A program made the position numbers and the translations under genes. The notes beneath the pieces were generated by a model, which was not told the origin of the DNA, did not search any database, and saw only the letters and a list, made by a program, of their open reading frames with translations. From contig NZ_JAKZLF010000008.1 in NCBI RefSeq assembly GCF_022808855.1, positions 79,120 to 143,119 on the forward strand: a DNA stretch of 64,000 bases, written 5' to 3'. This DNA is from Anaeromyxobacter soli (GTDB lineage: Bacteria; Myxococcota; Myxococcia; Myxococcales; Anaeromyxobacteraceae). Below, piece after piece: positions 29,822 to 37,851 of this stretch. Positions within the stretch are counted from its first letter, which is position 1; the number at the start of each line of letters is the position of its first letter.

Positions 29822-30454
29822 ATGCGGGTCGACGAGATCTTCTTCAGCCTCCAGGGGGAGGGGACGCGAGCGGGGCGGCCCTGCGCGTTCGTCCGCTTCA
29901 CCGGCTGCGATCTGCGCTGCGGCTACTGCGACACCACCTACGCGTTCCAGGGCGGGCGCGACATGACGCGCCAGGAGATCCTCGCCGCGCTCGGTCGTTA
30001 CCCGACGCGCTTCGTGTGCCTGACCGGCGGCGAGCCGATGCTCCAGCGCGAGCTGCCCGAGCTCGCGCGCGCGCTCCTCGAGGGCGGGTACGAGGTCGCC
30101 GTGGAGACGCACGGGCAGCGGCCGCTCGAGGCGCTCCCGGCCGAGGCGATCCGCATCGTGGACGTGAAGACGCCCGGCTCGGGCGAGGAGGCGCGGGACC
30201 TCGCCTACCTCGACCGGCTGCGCGCGCACGACGAGGTGAAGTTCGTCGTCTGCTCGGAGGCGGACTACCGCTGGTCGGTCGAGGTCGTGCGCCGGCACCG
30301 GCTCGAGGGGCGGGCCGCGCTGCTGTTCTCGCCGGCGTGGGGCCAGGTCGCGCCGCGGGACCTCGCGCGCTGGATCCTCGAGGACGGGCTCGACGCCCGG
30401 CTCTCCCTCCAGATCCACAAGGTGATCTGGGGTCCCGACGCGCGCGGCGTGTAG
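29822..30454 (+). CDS. queE: 7-carboxy-7-deazaguanine synthase
   Basis: 210 residues. A radical SAM enzyme converting carboxytetrahydropterin to 7-carboxy-7-deazaguanine on the way to queuosine. Visible: EIFFSLQGEGTRAGRPCAFVRFTGCDLRCGYCDTTYAF with the C-x3-C-x2-C iron-sulfur motif, LTGGEPMLQ, VETHGQ, VDVKTPGSGE and VKFVVCSEADY. Length and plan are standard. The ATG at 29822 is chosen as homology begins there. Other queuosine genes are not in the window. Confidence 0.93.
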   Translation: MRVDEIFFSLQGEGTRAGRPCAFVRFTGCDLRCGYCDTTYAFQGGRDMTRQEILAALGRYPTRFVCLTGGEPMLQRELPELARALLEGGYEVAVETHGQRPLEALPAEAIRIVDVKTPGSGEEARDLAYLDRLRAHDEVKFVVCSEADYRWSVEVVRRHRLEGRAALLFSPAWGQVAPRDLARWILEDGLDARLSLQIHKVIWGPDARGV

Positions 30455-30466
30455 GCGCGCGCTTTC

Positions 30467-30496
30467 TTGACCTGGGCGGCGGGCCGGGGCTAACAA
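30467..30496 (+). promoter_or_regulatory. Promoter abutting the 30505 gene
   Basis: TTGACC (five of six, 30467-30472), an 18-base GC spacer and TAACAA (30491-30496). Transcription would start within about 2 bases of the ATG at 30505, with no room for a Shine-Dalgarno sequence. The same TTGACC-N18-TAnnnn layout precedes the lipoprotein gene at 37852. Confidence 0.5.
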
Positions 30497-30504
30497 GTCT
30501 GCGG

Positions 30505-31134
30505 ATGCGTCCCTTCGCCCTCGCGCTCGCCGCGGCCGCGCTCGCGACGGCGCCGCCTGCCGCCGCCGAGCCGTCCCTCACCCTGAACGGCGTCGCGATC
30601 GACGGCGTCACGAGCCAGCGCTTCGAGAACGCGACGGTCGTCATCGACGCGCAGGGGAACGTCCACATCGAGGCGAAGGGCTACACGGTGCGCGTCGCCG
30701 GCGAGGCCACGACCCCGGCCGCCGCGGCCGTGCCTCCCCCCGCCCCCGAGGCCGGCGCCGCCGGCGCGCCCGCGCGGGTGACCCGGCGCTACTTCCTCGC
30801 GGCGGAGCACCCGGCCCCCTCCGGCCCGCAGTACGACCTCGCGATCTTCATCAACGCTCAGTGGATCCGGGAGGTGAAGGCGAACGAGCCGCAGGTGGTC
30901 ATGGAGGTCACGCGCTACCTGCGCCCCGGAGCGAACCGCGTCGTGCTCGCGCCCACGCGGCGGAGCCCGGGCGACCAGCCCGCCGGCTCGCGCGAGGTGG
31001 CGCTCAGGGTGGTCATCGGCGAGGGGAACGTCGGCGGCGACCACGTGATGATCGACAACCCGCTCCTCGAGATGACGCGCAGCGCGGCGGACCTCGAGGA
31101 CCGACCCGAGGAGCACGTCCTCGTGGCGCGCTGA
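30505..31134 (+). CDS. Exported protein of unknown function
   Basis: 209 residues. A signal peptide, RPFALALAAAALATAPPAAAEP, is followed by a beta-rich part LNGVAIDGVTSQRFENATVVIDAQGNVHIEAKGYTVRV, a Pro/Ala linker, and a second domain RRYFLAAEHPAPSGPQYDLAIFINAQWIREVKANEPQVVMEVTRYLRPGANRVVL. The last region resembles an extracellular beta-sandwich, but no family is recognised. It stands between queE and a set of genes ending in the Tgl-like pilotin, and has its own promoter candidate. A role in the envelope is an inference from the signal peptide. Confidence 0.7.
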   Translation: MRPFALALAAAALATAPPAAAEPSLTLNGVAIDGVTSQRFENATVVIDAQGNVHIEAKGYTVRVAGEATTPAAAAVPPPAPEAGAAGAPARVTRRYFLAAEHPAPSGPQYDLAIFINAQWIREVKANEPQVVMEVTRYLRPGANRVVLAPTRRSPGDQPAGSREVALRVVIGEGNVGGDHVMIDNPLLEMTRSAADLEDRPEEHVLVAR

Positions 31135-31145
31135 CAGGGGGCCAC

Positions 31146-31634
31146 GTGTTCACTGCGGAGCCGAGCCTCAGCTGGGTCCAGACGACGCGCGAGCAGATCG
31201 TCGCGGTGGTGGAGAGCATCAACCAGGCGCAGGTGTCGATCCCTGGCAAGGCGGCGCAGGCCGTCTCCGCCCACCTGTGCGGGCTGCGCAACCCGAACGG
31301 CTCGTTCTCGATCTACGTCGCGCTCCACCTCCAGAAGTCCGGCGAGAACGTCGTCTACCTCCCCTCGCGGCGGCAGCTCACGACCGCGGACGAGTACCGC
31401 GAGATCGAGCTCGAGGGGCTGCAGTTCCTCGAGTCGATGGGCTTCATGCTCGACAACCTGAACTTCCGTAACCTCGCCGCGGACGTGCAGGAGCAGGTGC
31501 TCCGCCGCGTCCCGCTGTTCTCGCCGCCGCGCGCTCCCGCGGCCTCCGCGCCCTCCGCTTCGCCCGGGGCGCCCGGCGCGACCTCCGCCGCGCCCGACGC
31601 CGCCCGCGTGGCCCGCCTGCTCGCGTCCTTCTGA
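31146..31634 (+). CDS. Conserved-type cytoplasmic protein, unknown function
   Basis: 162 residues. The core VQTTREQIVAVVESINQAQVSIPGKAAQAVSAHLCGLRNPNGSFSIYVALHLQKSGENVVYLPSRRQLTTADEYREIELEGLQFLESMGFMLDNLNF looks like a compact alpha/beta domain; the C-terminal 45 residues are Pro/Ala/Ser-rich with a final helix VARLLASF. No signal peptide. The start is GTG at 31146. Its stop shares one base with the start of the Tgl-like gene (TGATG), so they are coupled. A motility or envelope link by neighbourhood is weak inference. Confidence 0.65.
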   Translation: MFTAEPSLSWVQTTREQIVAVVESINQAQVSIPGKAAQAVSAHLCGLRNPNGSFSIYVALHLQKSGENVVYLPSRRQLTTADEYREIELEGLQFLESMGFMLDNLNFRNLAADVQEQVLRRVPLFSPPRAPAASAPSASPGAPGATSAAPDAARVARLLASF

Positions 31635-32386
31635 TGACCCGATCTCTCGCCCTCGTCCTCCTCGCCGCGGCCGCGCTCGGCTGCGCTCACCGTCCGAGCG
31701 GCAAGCAGCGCCGCACCGCCGAGATCCACCACGACCTGGCGGTGGAGGCGTTCCGCGGCGGGCGGGCGCCCGACGCGCTCCGCGAGTACGACGCGGCGCT
31801 CGCGGTCGACCCCGGCTTTGCGGAGGCCCACCGCGGCCGCGGGCTGGTCCTCGACTTCGGGTTCGGCCGGCTCGACGAGGCCGAGCGCGCCTACCGCCGC
31901 GCGCTCGAGCTCCGGCCCGAGTACCCGGAGACGCACAACGATCTCGGCCAGCTCCTCGCGCGCACCGGCCGCTACGACGAGGCGCTGCGGGAGTTCGACC
32001 TCGCGCTCGGCGACATGACCTACCGCGAGCCGTACGTGGCGCGCTGCAACAAGGGCCAGGCGCTCTGGCGGATGGGGCGCCGGGAGGAGGGGCACGCCGA
32101 GCTCCGCGCGTGCCTCTCGCTCGCGCCGTCCTACTGCAAGGGGCGCCGGGACCTCGGGCGCATCTTCCTCGAGGAGGGCAAGATGACCGAGGCCGTCGAG
32201 GAGCTCGGCGCGTACGCGCGGAGCTGCGAGAAGACCCCCGACGCGCACCTCCAGCTCGGCCTCGCCCGCATGCGCGCGGGCGACCTCCCCGGCGCGCGCA
32301 CCGCGTTCGAGCGCTGCGCCGAGCTCGCCCCCTCGAGCGCCGACGGCGAGGAGTGCCGCCGCAGCCTCACCCTGCTCGGCGAGTAG
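31634..32386 (+). CDS. TPR lipoprotein, Tgl/PilF/PilW-like pilotin candidate
   Basis: 250 residues. A lipoprotein signal LALVLLAAAALGCAH places the lipidated Cys at residue 17. Tetratricopeptide repeats follow: HHDLAVEAFRGGRAPDALREYDAALAVDPGFAEAH, AYRRALELRPEYPETHNDLGQLLARTGRYDEALREFD, and three more. This is the plan of Myxococcus Tgl and of PilF/PilW, outer-membrane lipoproteins needed for PilQ secretin assembly in type IV pili. Six TPRs in about 250 residues fits. No pil gene is adjacent, so the assignment is by architecture. It is coupled to the genes either side. Confidence 0.75.
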   Translation: MTRSLALVLLAAAALGCAHRPSGKQRRTAEIHHDLAVEAFRGGRAPDALREYDAALAVDPGFAEAHRGRGLVLDFGFGRLDEAERAYRRALELRPEYPETHNDLGQLLARTGRYDEALREFDLALGDMTYREPYVARCNKGQALWRMGRREEGHAELRACLSLAPSYCKGRRDLGRIFLEEGKMTEAVEELGAYARSCEKTPDAHLQLGLARMRAGDLPGARTAFERCAELAPSSADGEECRRSLTLLGE

Positions 32387-32389
32387 CCC

Positions 32390-32818
32390 GTGACCGATCC
32401 CGTCGACCCCACCGGAGCCGCCCCTCCCGACGTCCCCACCGACGACCCCGGCGCGTCCGCCGAGGAGCGGCTCGCCGCGTTCGGCCGCTGGCTCGCGCGG
32501 GAGCGCGAGCTGCGGGGCCTGTCCCGCGACGAGGTCACGCGCGCCACGAAGCTCGCGCCCGGCGTGGTCGAGGCGCTCGAGTCGGGCGAGGAGGCGCGCA
32601 TGCCGCCGCGGGCGTACGTGGTCGGCTACCTCCGCAGCTACGCGATCGCGGCCGGCCTCGACGCGACCGAGGTGGTCCTCCGGTACGAGGAGGCGGCGGC
32701 CGCTTCCGCCGAGGCGGGCCCGCGCGGCGACGCGCGGGGAGTTCCCGCGGGCGCCTGGGTGGCGGCCGCCGTCGCGCTCGCCGCGGCGATCGCGGCGGCC
32801 ATCGCCCTGCTGCGGTAG
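32390..32818 (+). CDS. RodZ-like helix-turn-helix membrane protein
   Basis: 142 residues. An N-terminal helix-turn-helix of the RodZ type (LAAFGRWLARERELRGLSRDEVTRATKLAPGVVEALESGEEARMPPRAYVVGYLRSYAIAAGLDATEVVLRYEEA) is followed by a short linker and a single C-terminal transmembrane segment VAAAVALAAAIAAAIALL. RodZ links MreB to the membrane, but this protein lacks the long periplasmic domain, so it is a short relative. The start is GTG at 32390, 3 bases after the Tgl-like stop. Association with a pilotin gene is unusual and suggests a polar or shape-linked role, which is inference. Confidence 0.75.
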   Translation: MTDPVDPTGAAPPDVPTDDPGASAEERLAAFGRWLARERELRGLSRDEVTRATKLAPGVVEALESGEEARMPPRAYVVGYLRSYAIAAGLDATEVVLRYEEAAAASAEAGPRGDARGVPAGAWVAAAVALAAAIAAAIALLR

Positions 32819-32875
32819 CGGCCGCGGCGCCCGGCGGGCCTGGCGCCCAGCCCGGTGAGGGGCTACGGTCCCTCC

Positions 32876-33646
32876 GTGCCGGATCGGCTGAAGCTCACCG
32901 CGCTCGTCCTGCGCGCCGTCGACTACGGCGAGTCGGACCGGATCGTGACGCTCCTCACGCACGAGCGGGGGAAGGTGTCCGCGTTCGCGCGCGCGGCCCG
33001 CGCGTCGCGCCGGAGGTTCGGCGGTGCGCTCGAGCCGTTCACGCTCGTCGCCGCGGAGGCGCGGGAGCGGGCCGGCTCGGACATGCTCGGGCTCGACTCC
33101 GTCGCGGTCCTGCGCGCGCACGGCGCGATCCGCGGCGACCTCGCCCGCATCGCCTGCGCCGGCTACGCCTCCGAGCTCGCGCGCGAGCTCGTGCGGGACC
33201 ACGAGCCGCACGCCGAGCTCCTCGCCCTCCTCCTGGAGTACCTCGGCGCCCTCGACGCCGCGCCGGCGCGGCCGGCGGCCCTGCGCGCCTTCGAGCTCGG
33301 CGCGCTCCGGGCCGCCGGGCTCATGCCGCGCCTCGACGCGTGCGCGAGCTGCGGCGGGCCGGTCCCGGCGCAGGGCCGGGTCCGCTTCGATCCGGCGCAG
33401 GGCGGGACGCTCTGTCCGGCGTGCGCGCCGCAGGCCGCGCCCGGCGCCCCCTGGCTGTCCGCCGGCGCCGCCGCCGCGCTCGCGCGGCTCCAGGCGGCCG
33501 GGCTCGGCGGGGCGGAGGCGGCGCTCTCGCCGGCGATCGGGCGGGAGGCGCGCGACGCCCTCGCGGCCTTCATCGAGCACCACCTCGGCCGGCGCCTCGC
33601 GGCGCGCCGGTTCCTCGACGAGATCGGGCCGCTGCTCGGGGACTGA
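32876..33646 (+). CDS. recO: DNA repair protein RecO
   Basis: 256 residues. RecO anneals single strands and loads RecA with RecF/RecR. Visible: LTALVLRAVDYGESDRIVTLLTHERGKVSAFARAARASRRRFGGALEPF (OB-fold), ARELVRDHEPHAELLALLLEYL and a four-cysteine zinc site CASCGGPVP ... LCPACAP. The GTG at 32876 is used because homology starts at PDRLKLTALVL; TACGGT 7 bases upstream suggests a leaderless message. The PfkB kinase gene follows by 3 bases. Confidence 0.92.
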   Translation: MPDRLKLTALVLRAVDYGESDRIVTLLTHERGKVSAFARAARASRRRFGGALEPFTLVAAEARERAGSDMLGLDSVAVLRAHGAIRGDLARIACAGYASELARELVRDHEPHAELLALLLEYLGALDAAPARPAALRAFELGALRAAGLMPRLDACASCGGPVPAQGRVRFDPAQGGTLCPACAPQAAPGAPWLSAGAAAALARLQAAGLGGAEAALSPAIGREARDALAAFIEHHLGRRLAARRFLDEIGPLLGD

Positions 33647-33649
33647 CGC

Positions 33650-34600
33650 ATGCAGCGCGACCTCGACGTGGTCTGCCTGGGCGAGGCGCTCGTCGATTTC
33701 CTCCCGGAGCGGCGCGGGCGGCTCGAGGACTGCGATCGCTTCGAGGCCTGCCCCGGCGGCGCCCCCGCGAACGTCGCGACGGGGCTCGCGCGCCTCGGGG
33801 CGAGGGTCGCCTTCCGGGGAGTGCTCGGCGACGATCCCTTCGGCAGGCTCCTCGTCCGCAAGCTCGAGGAGGAGGGGGTGCGCTGCGCCTTCCGGCTCAC
33901 CCGCGAGCGGCCGACCGGCATCTGGTTCGTGGCCCTCGACGCCCGCGGCGAGCGGAGCTTCTTCTCGCCGAACGCGCGCTTCTCGGCGGACAAGCTCGTC
34001 GCCCCCGGCGACGTCGATCGCGGCCTCCTCTCGCGCGCCGCGTGGCTGCACGTGGGCTCCTCCGCGCACGTCCTGCCCGAGGGACAGGAGGCGCTGCGCG
34101 CGGCGGTCGCCGCGGCGCGCTCGCTCGGCCTGTCCGTCTCGTTCGACCCGAACGTGCGCGCGCACCTGTGGGACGATCTCGGCGCGCTCCGCCGCCTCTG
34201 CGCGGACGTGGTGCCCGCATGCACGCTCGTGAAGGTGTCGGAGGAGGAGGCGGAGCTCGTGACGGGGGAGGGGGACCCCGCCCGCGCGGCGGCGCGGCTC
34301 GCCTCGCTGGGGGTCCCGCTCGCGTGCGTGACCCTCGCCGAGCGCGGCGCGCTCGTCCGGCGCGGGGACGACCTCTTCCACGTCCCGGCGGAGCCGGTGG
34401 AGGTGGTCGACACCACCGGCGCCGGCGACGGCTTCGTGGCCGGCCTCCTCGCGGCGATCGCCGGACGTGGCCCGATCGAGGCGCTGGCGCGCGCGGATCT
34501 GGAGCGGGCGGTCGCGTTCGCGAACCGCGTCGCCGGCCGCGTCTGCACCCGCGTCGGCGCGGTCGCCGGGCTCCCCCGCGCCGGCGATGTTTCGGTTTGA
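33650..34600 (+). CDS. PfkB-family sugar kinase, fructokinase-like
   Basis: 316 residues, ribokinase fold. Signature 1: GGAPANVATGLARLGARVAFRGVLGDDPFG; signature 2: VVDTTGAGDGFVAGLLAAI with the catalytic Asp and anion hole. VCLGEALVDFLPE at the N-terminus is fructokinase/2-keto-3-deoxygluconate kinase-like. The substrate cannot be fixed from sequence; fructose is the usual call for this variant. The start ATG follows the recO stop by 3 bases. Confidence 0.88.
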   Translation: MQRDLDVVCLGEALVDFLPERRGRLEDCDRFEACPGGAPANVATGLARLGARVAFRGVLGDDPFGRLLVRKLEEEGVRCAFRLTRERPTGIWFVALDARGERSFFSPNARFSADKLVAPGDVDRGLLSRAAWLHVGSSAHVLPEGQEALRAAVAAARSLGLSVSFDPNVRAHLWDDLGALRRLCADVVPACTLVKVSEEEAELVTGEGDPARAAARLASLGVPLACVTLAERGALVRRGDDLFHVPAEPVEVVDTTGAGDGFVAGLLAAIAGRGPIEALARADLERAVAFANRVAGRVCTRVGAVAGLPRAGDVSV

Positions 34601-34682
34601 CACCGCACCCTTACGGCCCTACCGTCGCCGGCTCCGGTGACGGGGCCGCCGCGCGACGCGCGCCGGTCGAGGAGGCGCGCGC

Positions 34683-35666
34683 GTGTACTTCCAGGACCTC
34701 ATCTTGAAGCTCCAGACCTACTGGGCGGGCCGCAACTGCATCCTCGCCCAGGGGTACGATCAGGAGGTCGGGGCGGGGACGATGAACCCCGCGACCTTCC
34801 TGCGCGTGCTCGGGCCCGAGCCCTGGAACGTGGCGTACGTCGAGCCCTCCCGCCGCCCGGCCGACGGCCGCTTCGGCGAGAACCCGAACCGCCTGTACCA
34901 GCACCATCAGTTCCAGGTCATCCTGAAGCCCAACCCGCCCGACGTGCAGGAGCTCTACCTCGGCTCGCTGAAGGCGATCGGGATCGACCCCCTCGAGCAC
35001 GACATCCGCTTCGTCGAGGACGACTGGGAGAGCCCGACGCTCGGCGCCTGGGGCCTCGGCTGGGAGGTCTGGTGCGACGGGATGGAGATCACCCAGTACA
35101 CCTACTTCCAGCAGGCGGGCGGGTTCGAGGTGAGGCCGGTGGCGGCGGAGCTCACCTACGGCCTCGAGCGCATCGCCATGTACCTGCAGGACGTCGAGAA
35201 CGTCTTCGACGTCGAGTGGGTGAAGGGCGTCCGCTACCGCGAGGTCTTCCACCGGAACGAGGTGGAGATGAGCGAGTACTCGTTCCGCGTCGCGGATCCG
35301 AAGATGCTCTTCGGGCTCTTCGACATCTACGAGGCCGAGTGCAAGCGGCTCCTCGCGGCGAAGCTCCCGCTGCCCGCGTACGACTACTGCCTCAAGTGCT
35401 CGCACACGTTCAACAACCTCGACGCCCGCGGCGCGATCAGCGTGACGGAGCGGGCGGCGTACATCGGGCGCGTCCGCGCGCTCGCCCACGAGTGCGCGCG
35501 GGGCTACCTCGACTCGCGCGAGGCGCTCGGGTTCCCGCTCCTGCCGCCCGCGGAGCGGAAGAAGGCGGTCGAGGCAGCGCGCCTCGCGCGAGAGGCGCGA
35601 GAGGCCCTCCGCCAGGCACAGGGCGAGCGGTCGCAGGCGCGAGACGAGCGGCCGCGGCAGGCCTGA
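34683..35666 (+). CDS. glyQ: Glycyl-tRNA synthetase alpha subunit
   Basis: 327 residues. The catalytic subunit of the tetrameric class II enzyme. Visible: [82 protein letters not shown], and [16 protein letters not shown]. The core ends near residue 295; the last 30 residues ([22 protein letters not shown]) are an added charged tail. The start is GTG at 34683 with GAGGAGG upstream. glyS begins 35 bases after the stop. Confidence 0.96.
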   Translation: MYFQDLILKLQTYWAGRNCILAQGYDQEVGAGTMNPATFLRVLGPEPWNVAYVEPSRRPADGRFGENPNRLYQHHQFQVILKPNPPDVQELYLGSLKAIGIDPLEHDIRFVEDDWESPTLGAWGLGWEVWCDGMEITQYTYFQQAGGFEVRPVAAELTYGLERIAMYLQDVENVFDVEWVKGVRYREVFHRNEVEMSEYSFRVADPKMLFGLFDIYEAECKRLLAAKLPLPAYDYCLKCSHTFNNLDARGAISVTERAAYIGRVRALAHECARGYLDSREALGFPLLPPAERKKAVEAARLAREAREALRQAQGERSQARDERPRQA

Positions 35667-35701
35667 CGGTCCGATACCTCCTACCCCACGAGAGACACCA
35701 G

Positions 35702-37798
35702 ATGGCGGACCTTCTGTTCGAGATCGGCGCGGAGGAGATCCCGGCGGGCTTCGTGCCGCCGGCGCTCAAGCAGCTCGAGGAGGATCTCGCGAAGGCGCTC
35801 GACGCCGCGCGGCTCTCCCACGGCGAGGTGAAGGCCGTCGGCACCCCGCGGCGGCTCGCCGTGTGGGCGCGCGACGTCGCGAAGCGCCAGACCGACGCCA
35901 AGACGGAGGCGTTCGGGCCGCCCGTGGCCCAGGCGTTCGACGCGGGCGGCAACCCCACGCCGGCCGCGCTCGGGTTCGCGAAGAGCCAGGGCGTGGAGGT
36001 GTCGAAGCTCGAGCGGGCCCAGACGCCGAAGGGCGAGCGGGTCGCGGTGACGAAGGTGGAGAAGGGGCGCAGGGCGGAGCAGGTCCTGCCCGAGCTCCTC
36101 GAGCGGCTCCTCGCGGGCCTCCGCTTCAGGAAGGCGATGCGCTCGCGCTTCGACGACGCGACCTTCGCGCGCCCGATCCGCTGGATGGTCGCGCTCTACG
36201 GCGGCCGGCCGCTGAAGGTCCGCCACGGCGAGATCGTCTCCGGGAAGGTGACGTTCGGGCACCGCTTCGCCGCGCCCAAGGCGATCGCGCTCGCGGGGAC
36301 CCCGGAGGACTACGTCGCGAAGCTCCGCCGGGCGAAGGTCCTCGCCGATCCGGTCGAGCGGCGCGCGGTCCTCGAGCTCGAGCTCGCGAAGGCCGCCAAG
36401 GCGGCCGGGGGCAAGATCCGGCCGGACGAGCCGCTCGTCGAGCAGGTGCTGTACCTCGTCGAGCACCCGACCGGCGTCGCGGGCGAGTTCGAGCGGTCGA
36501 ACCTCGACCTGCCGCCCGAGGTGGTCGTCTCCGAGATGCGGAACCACCAGCGCTACTTCGCGGTGGTGGACGGGAAGGGCCGGCTCAAGAACCGGTTCGT
36601 CGCGATCTCCGGCACGCCGGTGAGGGACCCGAAGGTCGCCCGCCACGGCTACGAGCGCGTGCTGCGCGCGCGGCTCGCGGACGCCCGGTTCTTCTTCGAG
36701 GAGGACAAGCGCCGGCCCCTGCGCGATCGCATCGAGGACCTCGGGCGGCGCACGTTCCAGGCGCGGCTCGGGAGCGAGCTCGCGCGCACCGACCGCATCG
36801 TGGCGATCGCGAGCGCGCTCGCCAAGGCCGTCGACCGGGAGGACCTCGTGCCCGACGTGGTCGAGGCCGCGCGGCTCGCCAAGACCGACCTCACCACCGG
36901 CATGGTCGGCGAGTTCCCCGAGCTGCAGGGGGTCATGGGCGGCCACTACGCCCGGCTCGAGGGCCTGAAGCCGGAGATCGCGGACGCGATCGAGGATCAC
37001 TACCGGCCGGTGGGGGCCTCGGGAGAGATGCCCCGGGGCGACGTCGGCGCGCTCGTCGCGATCGCGGACCGGCTCCACTCGCTCGTCGGGATCGTCGGCG
37101 TGGGCGAGAAGGCCACCGGCGCCGCCGACCCGTTCGGCCTGCGCCGCGCCACCATCGGCATCCTCCGCATCCTGCTCGCCCGCGGGTATCACCTGTCGCT
37201 CTCCGCGGCGGTCGAGCAGACGCTCGACGCGCTCGCGGGGGTGAGCCTCGCGGCCGATCGTGCCGTGATCGCGGAGCAGGTGCTCGACTTCGTCCGCGGG
37301 CGGCTGCGCGCGCTGTGGAGCGACGAGCTCGACGGCGACCTCGTGGACGCGGTGCTCGCCGCGGGCTTCGACGACGTGGTGGACGCGCGCCGGCGCCTCG
37401 AGGCGCTCGCGCAGGTGAAGGCGCGGCCCGACTTCGTGCCGCTCGCGCTGGCGTTCAAGCGCGTCGCGAACATCCAGGAGAAGGCCGGGGGCGGGACGGG
37501 GGCGGCGGTGGATCCCCACCTCCTGCGCGAGGAGGCCGAGCGCCACCTGCTGGCGGAGCTCGAGCGCGTCGAGGCGGAGGCTGCGACTCTCCGTACGACC
37601 CGCGACTACCCGGGCGTGCTGCGGAACGTCGCCGAGCTCGAGCCCGCGGTCGCGCGGTTCTTCGACGACGTGCTCGTCATGGCGGAGGATCCGCAGGTCC
37701 GCGCGAACCGGCTCGGGCTCATGCGGCGGGTCGCGGCGCTCTTCTCCGGCGTCGCAGACTTCCGGAAGATCCAGGCCGAGGCGCCGGCCCAGGCGTGA
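35702..37798 (+). CDS. glyS: Glycyl-tRNA synthetase beta subunit
   Basis: 698 residues, the tRNA-binding beta subunit paired with glyQ. Visible: MADLLFEIGAEEIPAGFVPPALKQL, FGPPVAQAFD, the HHxxxH-like region VVVSEMRNHQRYFAV, LARTDRIVAIAS, LAKTDLTTGMVGEFPELQGVMGGHYA (GEFPELQG signature), DRLHSLVGIVGVGEKATGAADPFGLRR and a C-terminal anticodon-binding-like part ending FFDDVLVMAEDPQVRANRLGLMRRVA. Length is standard. A promoter for the next gene begins 12 bases after the stop. Confidence 0.96.
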   Translation: MADLLFEIGAEEIPAGFVPPALKQLEEDLAKALDAARLSHGEVKAVGTPRRLAVWARDVAKRQTDAKTEAFGPPVAQAFDAGGNPTPAALGFAKSQGVEVSKLERAQTPKGERVAVTKVEKGRRAEQVLPELLERLLAGLRFRKAMRSRFDDATFARPIRWMVALYGGRPLKVRHGEIVSGKVTFGHRFAAPKAIALAGTPEDYVAKLRRAKVLADPVERRAVLELELAKAAKAAGGKIRPDEPLVEQVLYLVEHPTGVAGEFERSNLDLPPEVVVSEMRNHQRYFAVVDGKGRLKNRFVAISGTPVRDPKVARHGYERVLRARLADARFFFEEDKRRPLRDRIEDLGRRTFQARLGSELARTDRIVAIASALAKAVDREDLVPDVVEAARLAKTDLTTGMVGEFPELQGVMGGHYARLEGLKPEIADAIEDHYRPVGASGEMPRGDVGALVAIADRLHSLVGIVGVGEKATGAADPFGLRRATIGILRILLARGYHLSLSAAVEQTLDALAGVSLAADRAVIAEQVLDFVRGRLRALWSDELDGDLVDAVLAAGFDDVVDARRRLEALAQVKARPDFVPLALAFKRVANIQEKAGGGTGAAVDPHLLREEAERHLLAELERVEAEAATLRTTRDYPGVLRNVAELEPAVARFFDDVLVMAEDPQVRANRLGLMRRVAALFSGVADFRKIQAEAPAQA

Positions 37799-37809
37799 GC
37801 ATCCCGACC

Positions 37810-37839
37810 TTGACCGGCTCCCGACCCCGCGGCTACGGT
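37810..37839 (+). promoter_or_regulatory. Promoter of the lipoprotein pair
   Basis: TTGACC (37810-37815, five of six), an 18-base spacer and TACGGT (37834-37839). Transcription would start near 37846, leaving about 6 bases before the GTG at 37852. This is one of the better -35/-10 pairs in the window. Confidence 0.55.
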
Positions 37840-37851
37840 TCGCGCTCACCC

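Noticed and set aside
31355-34603. A 1082-residue minus-strand frame opposite the tgl-recO-pfkB genes
   Set aside because: Low-complexity antisense frame typical of GC-rich DNA; the plus-strand genes show family motifs.
34601-34682. T-box or glycine riboswitch before glyQ
   Set aside because: The gap is only 82 bases, and no T-box sequence or glycine aptamer core is seen.
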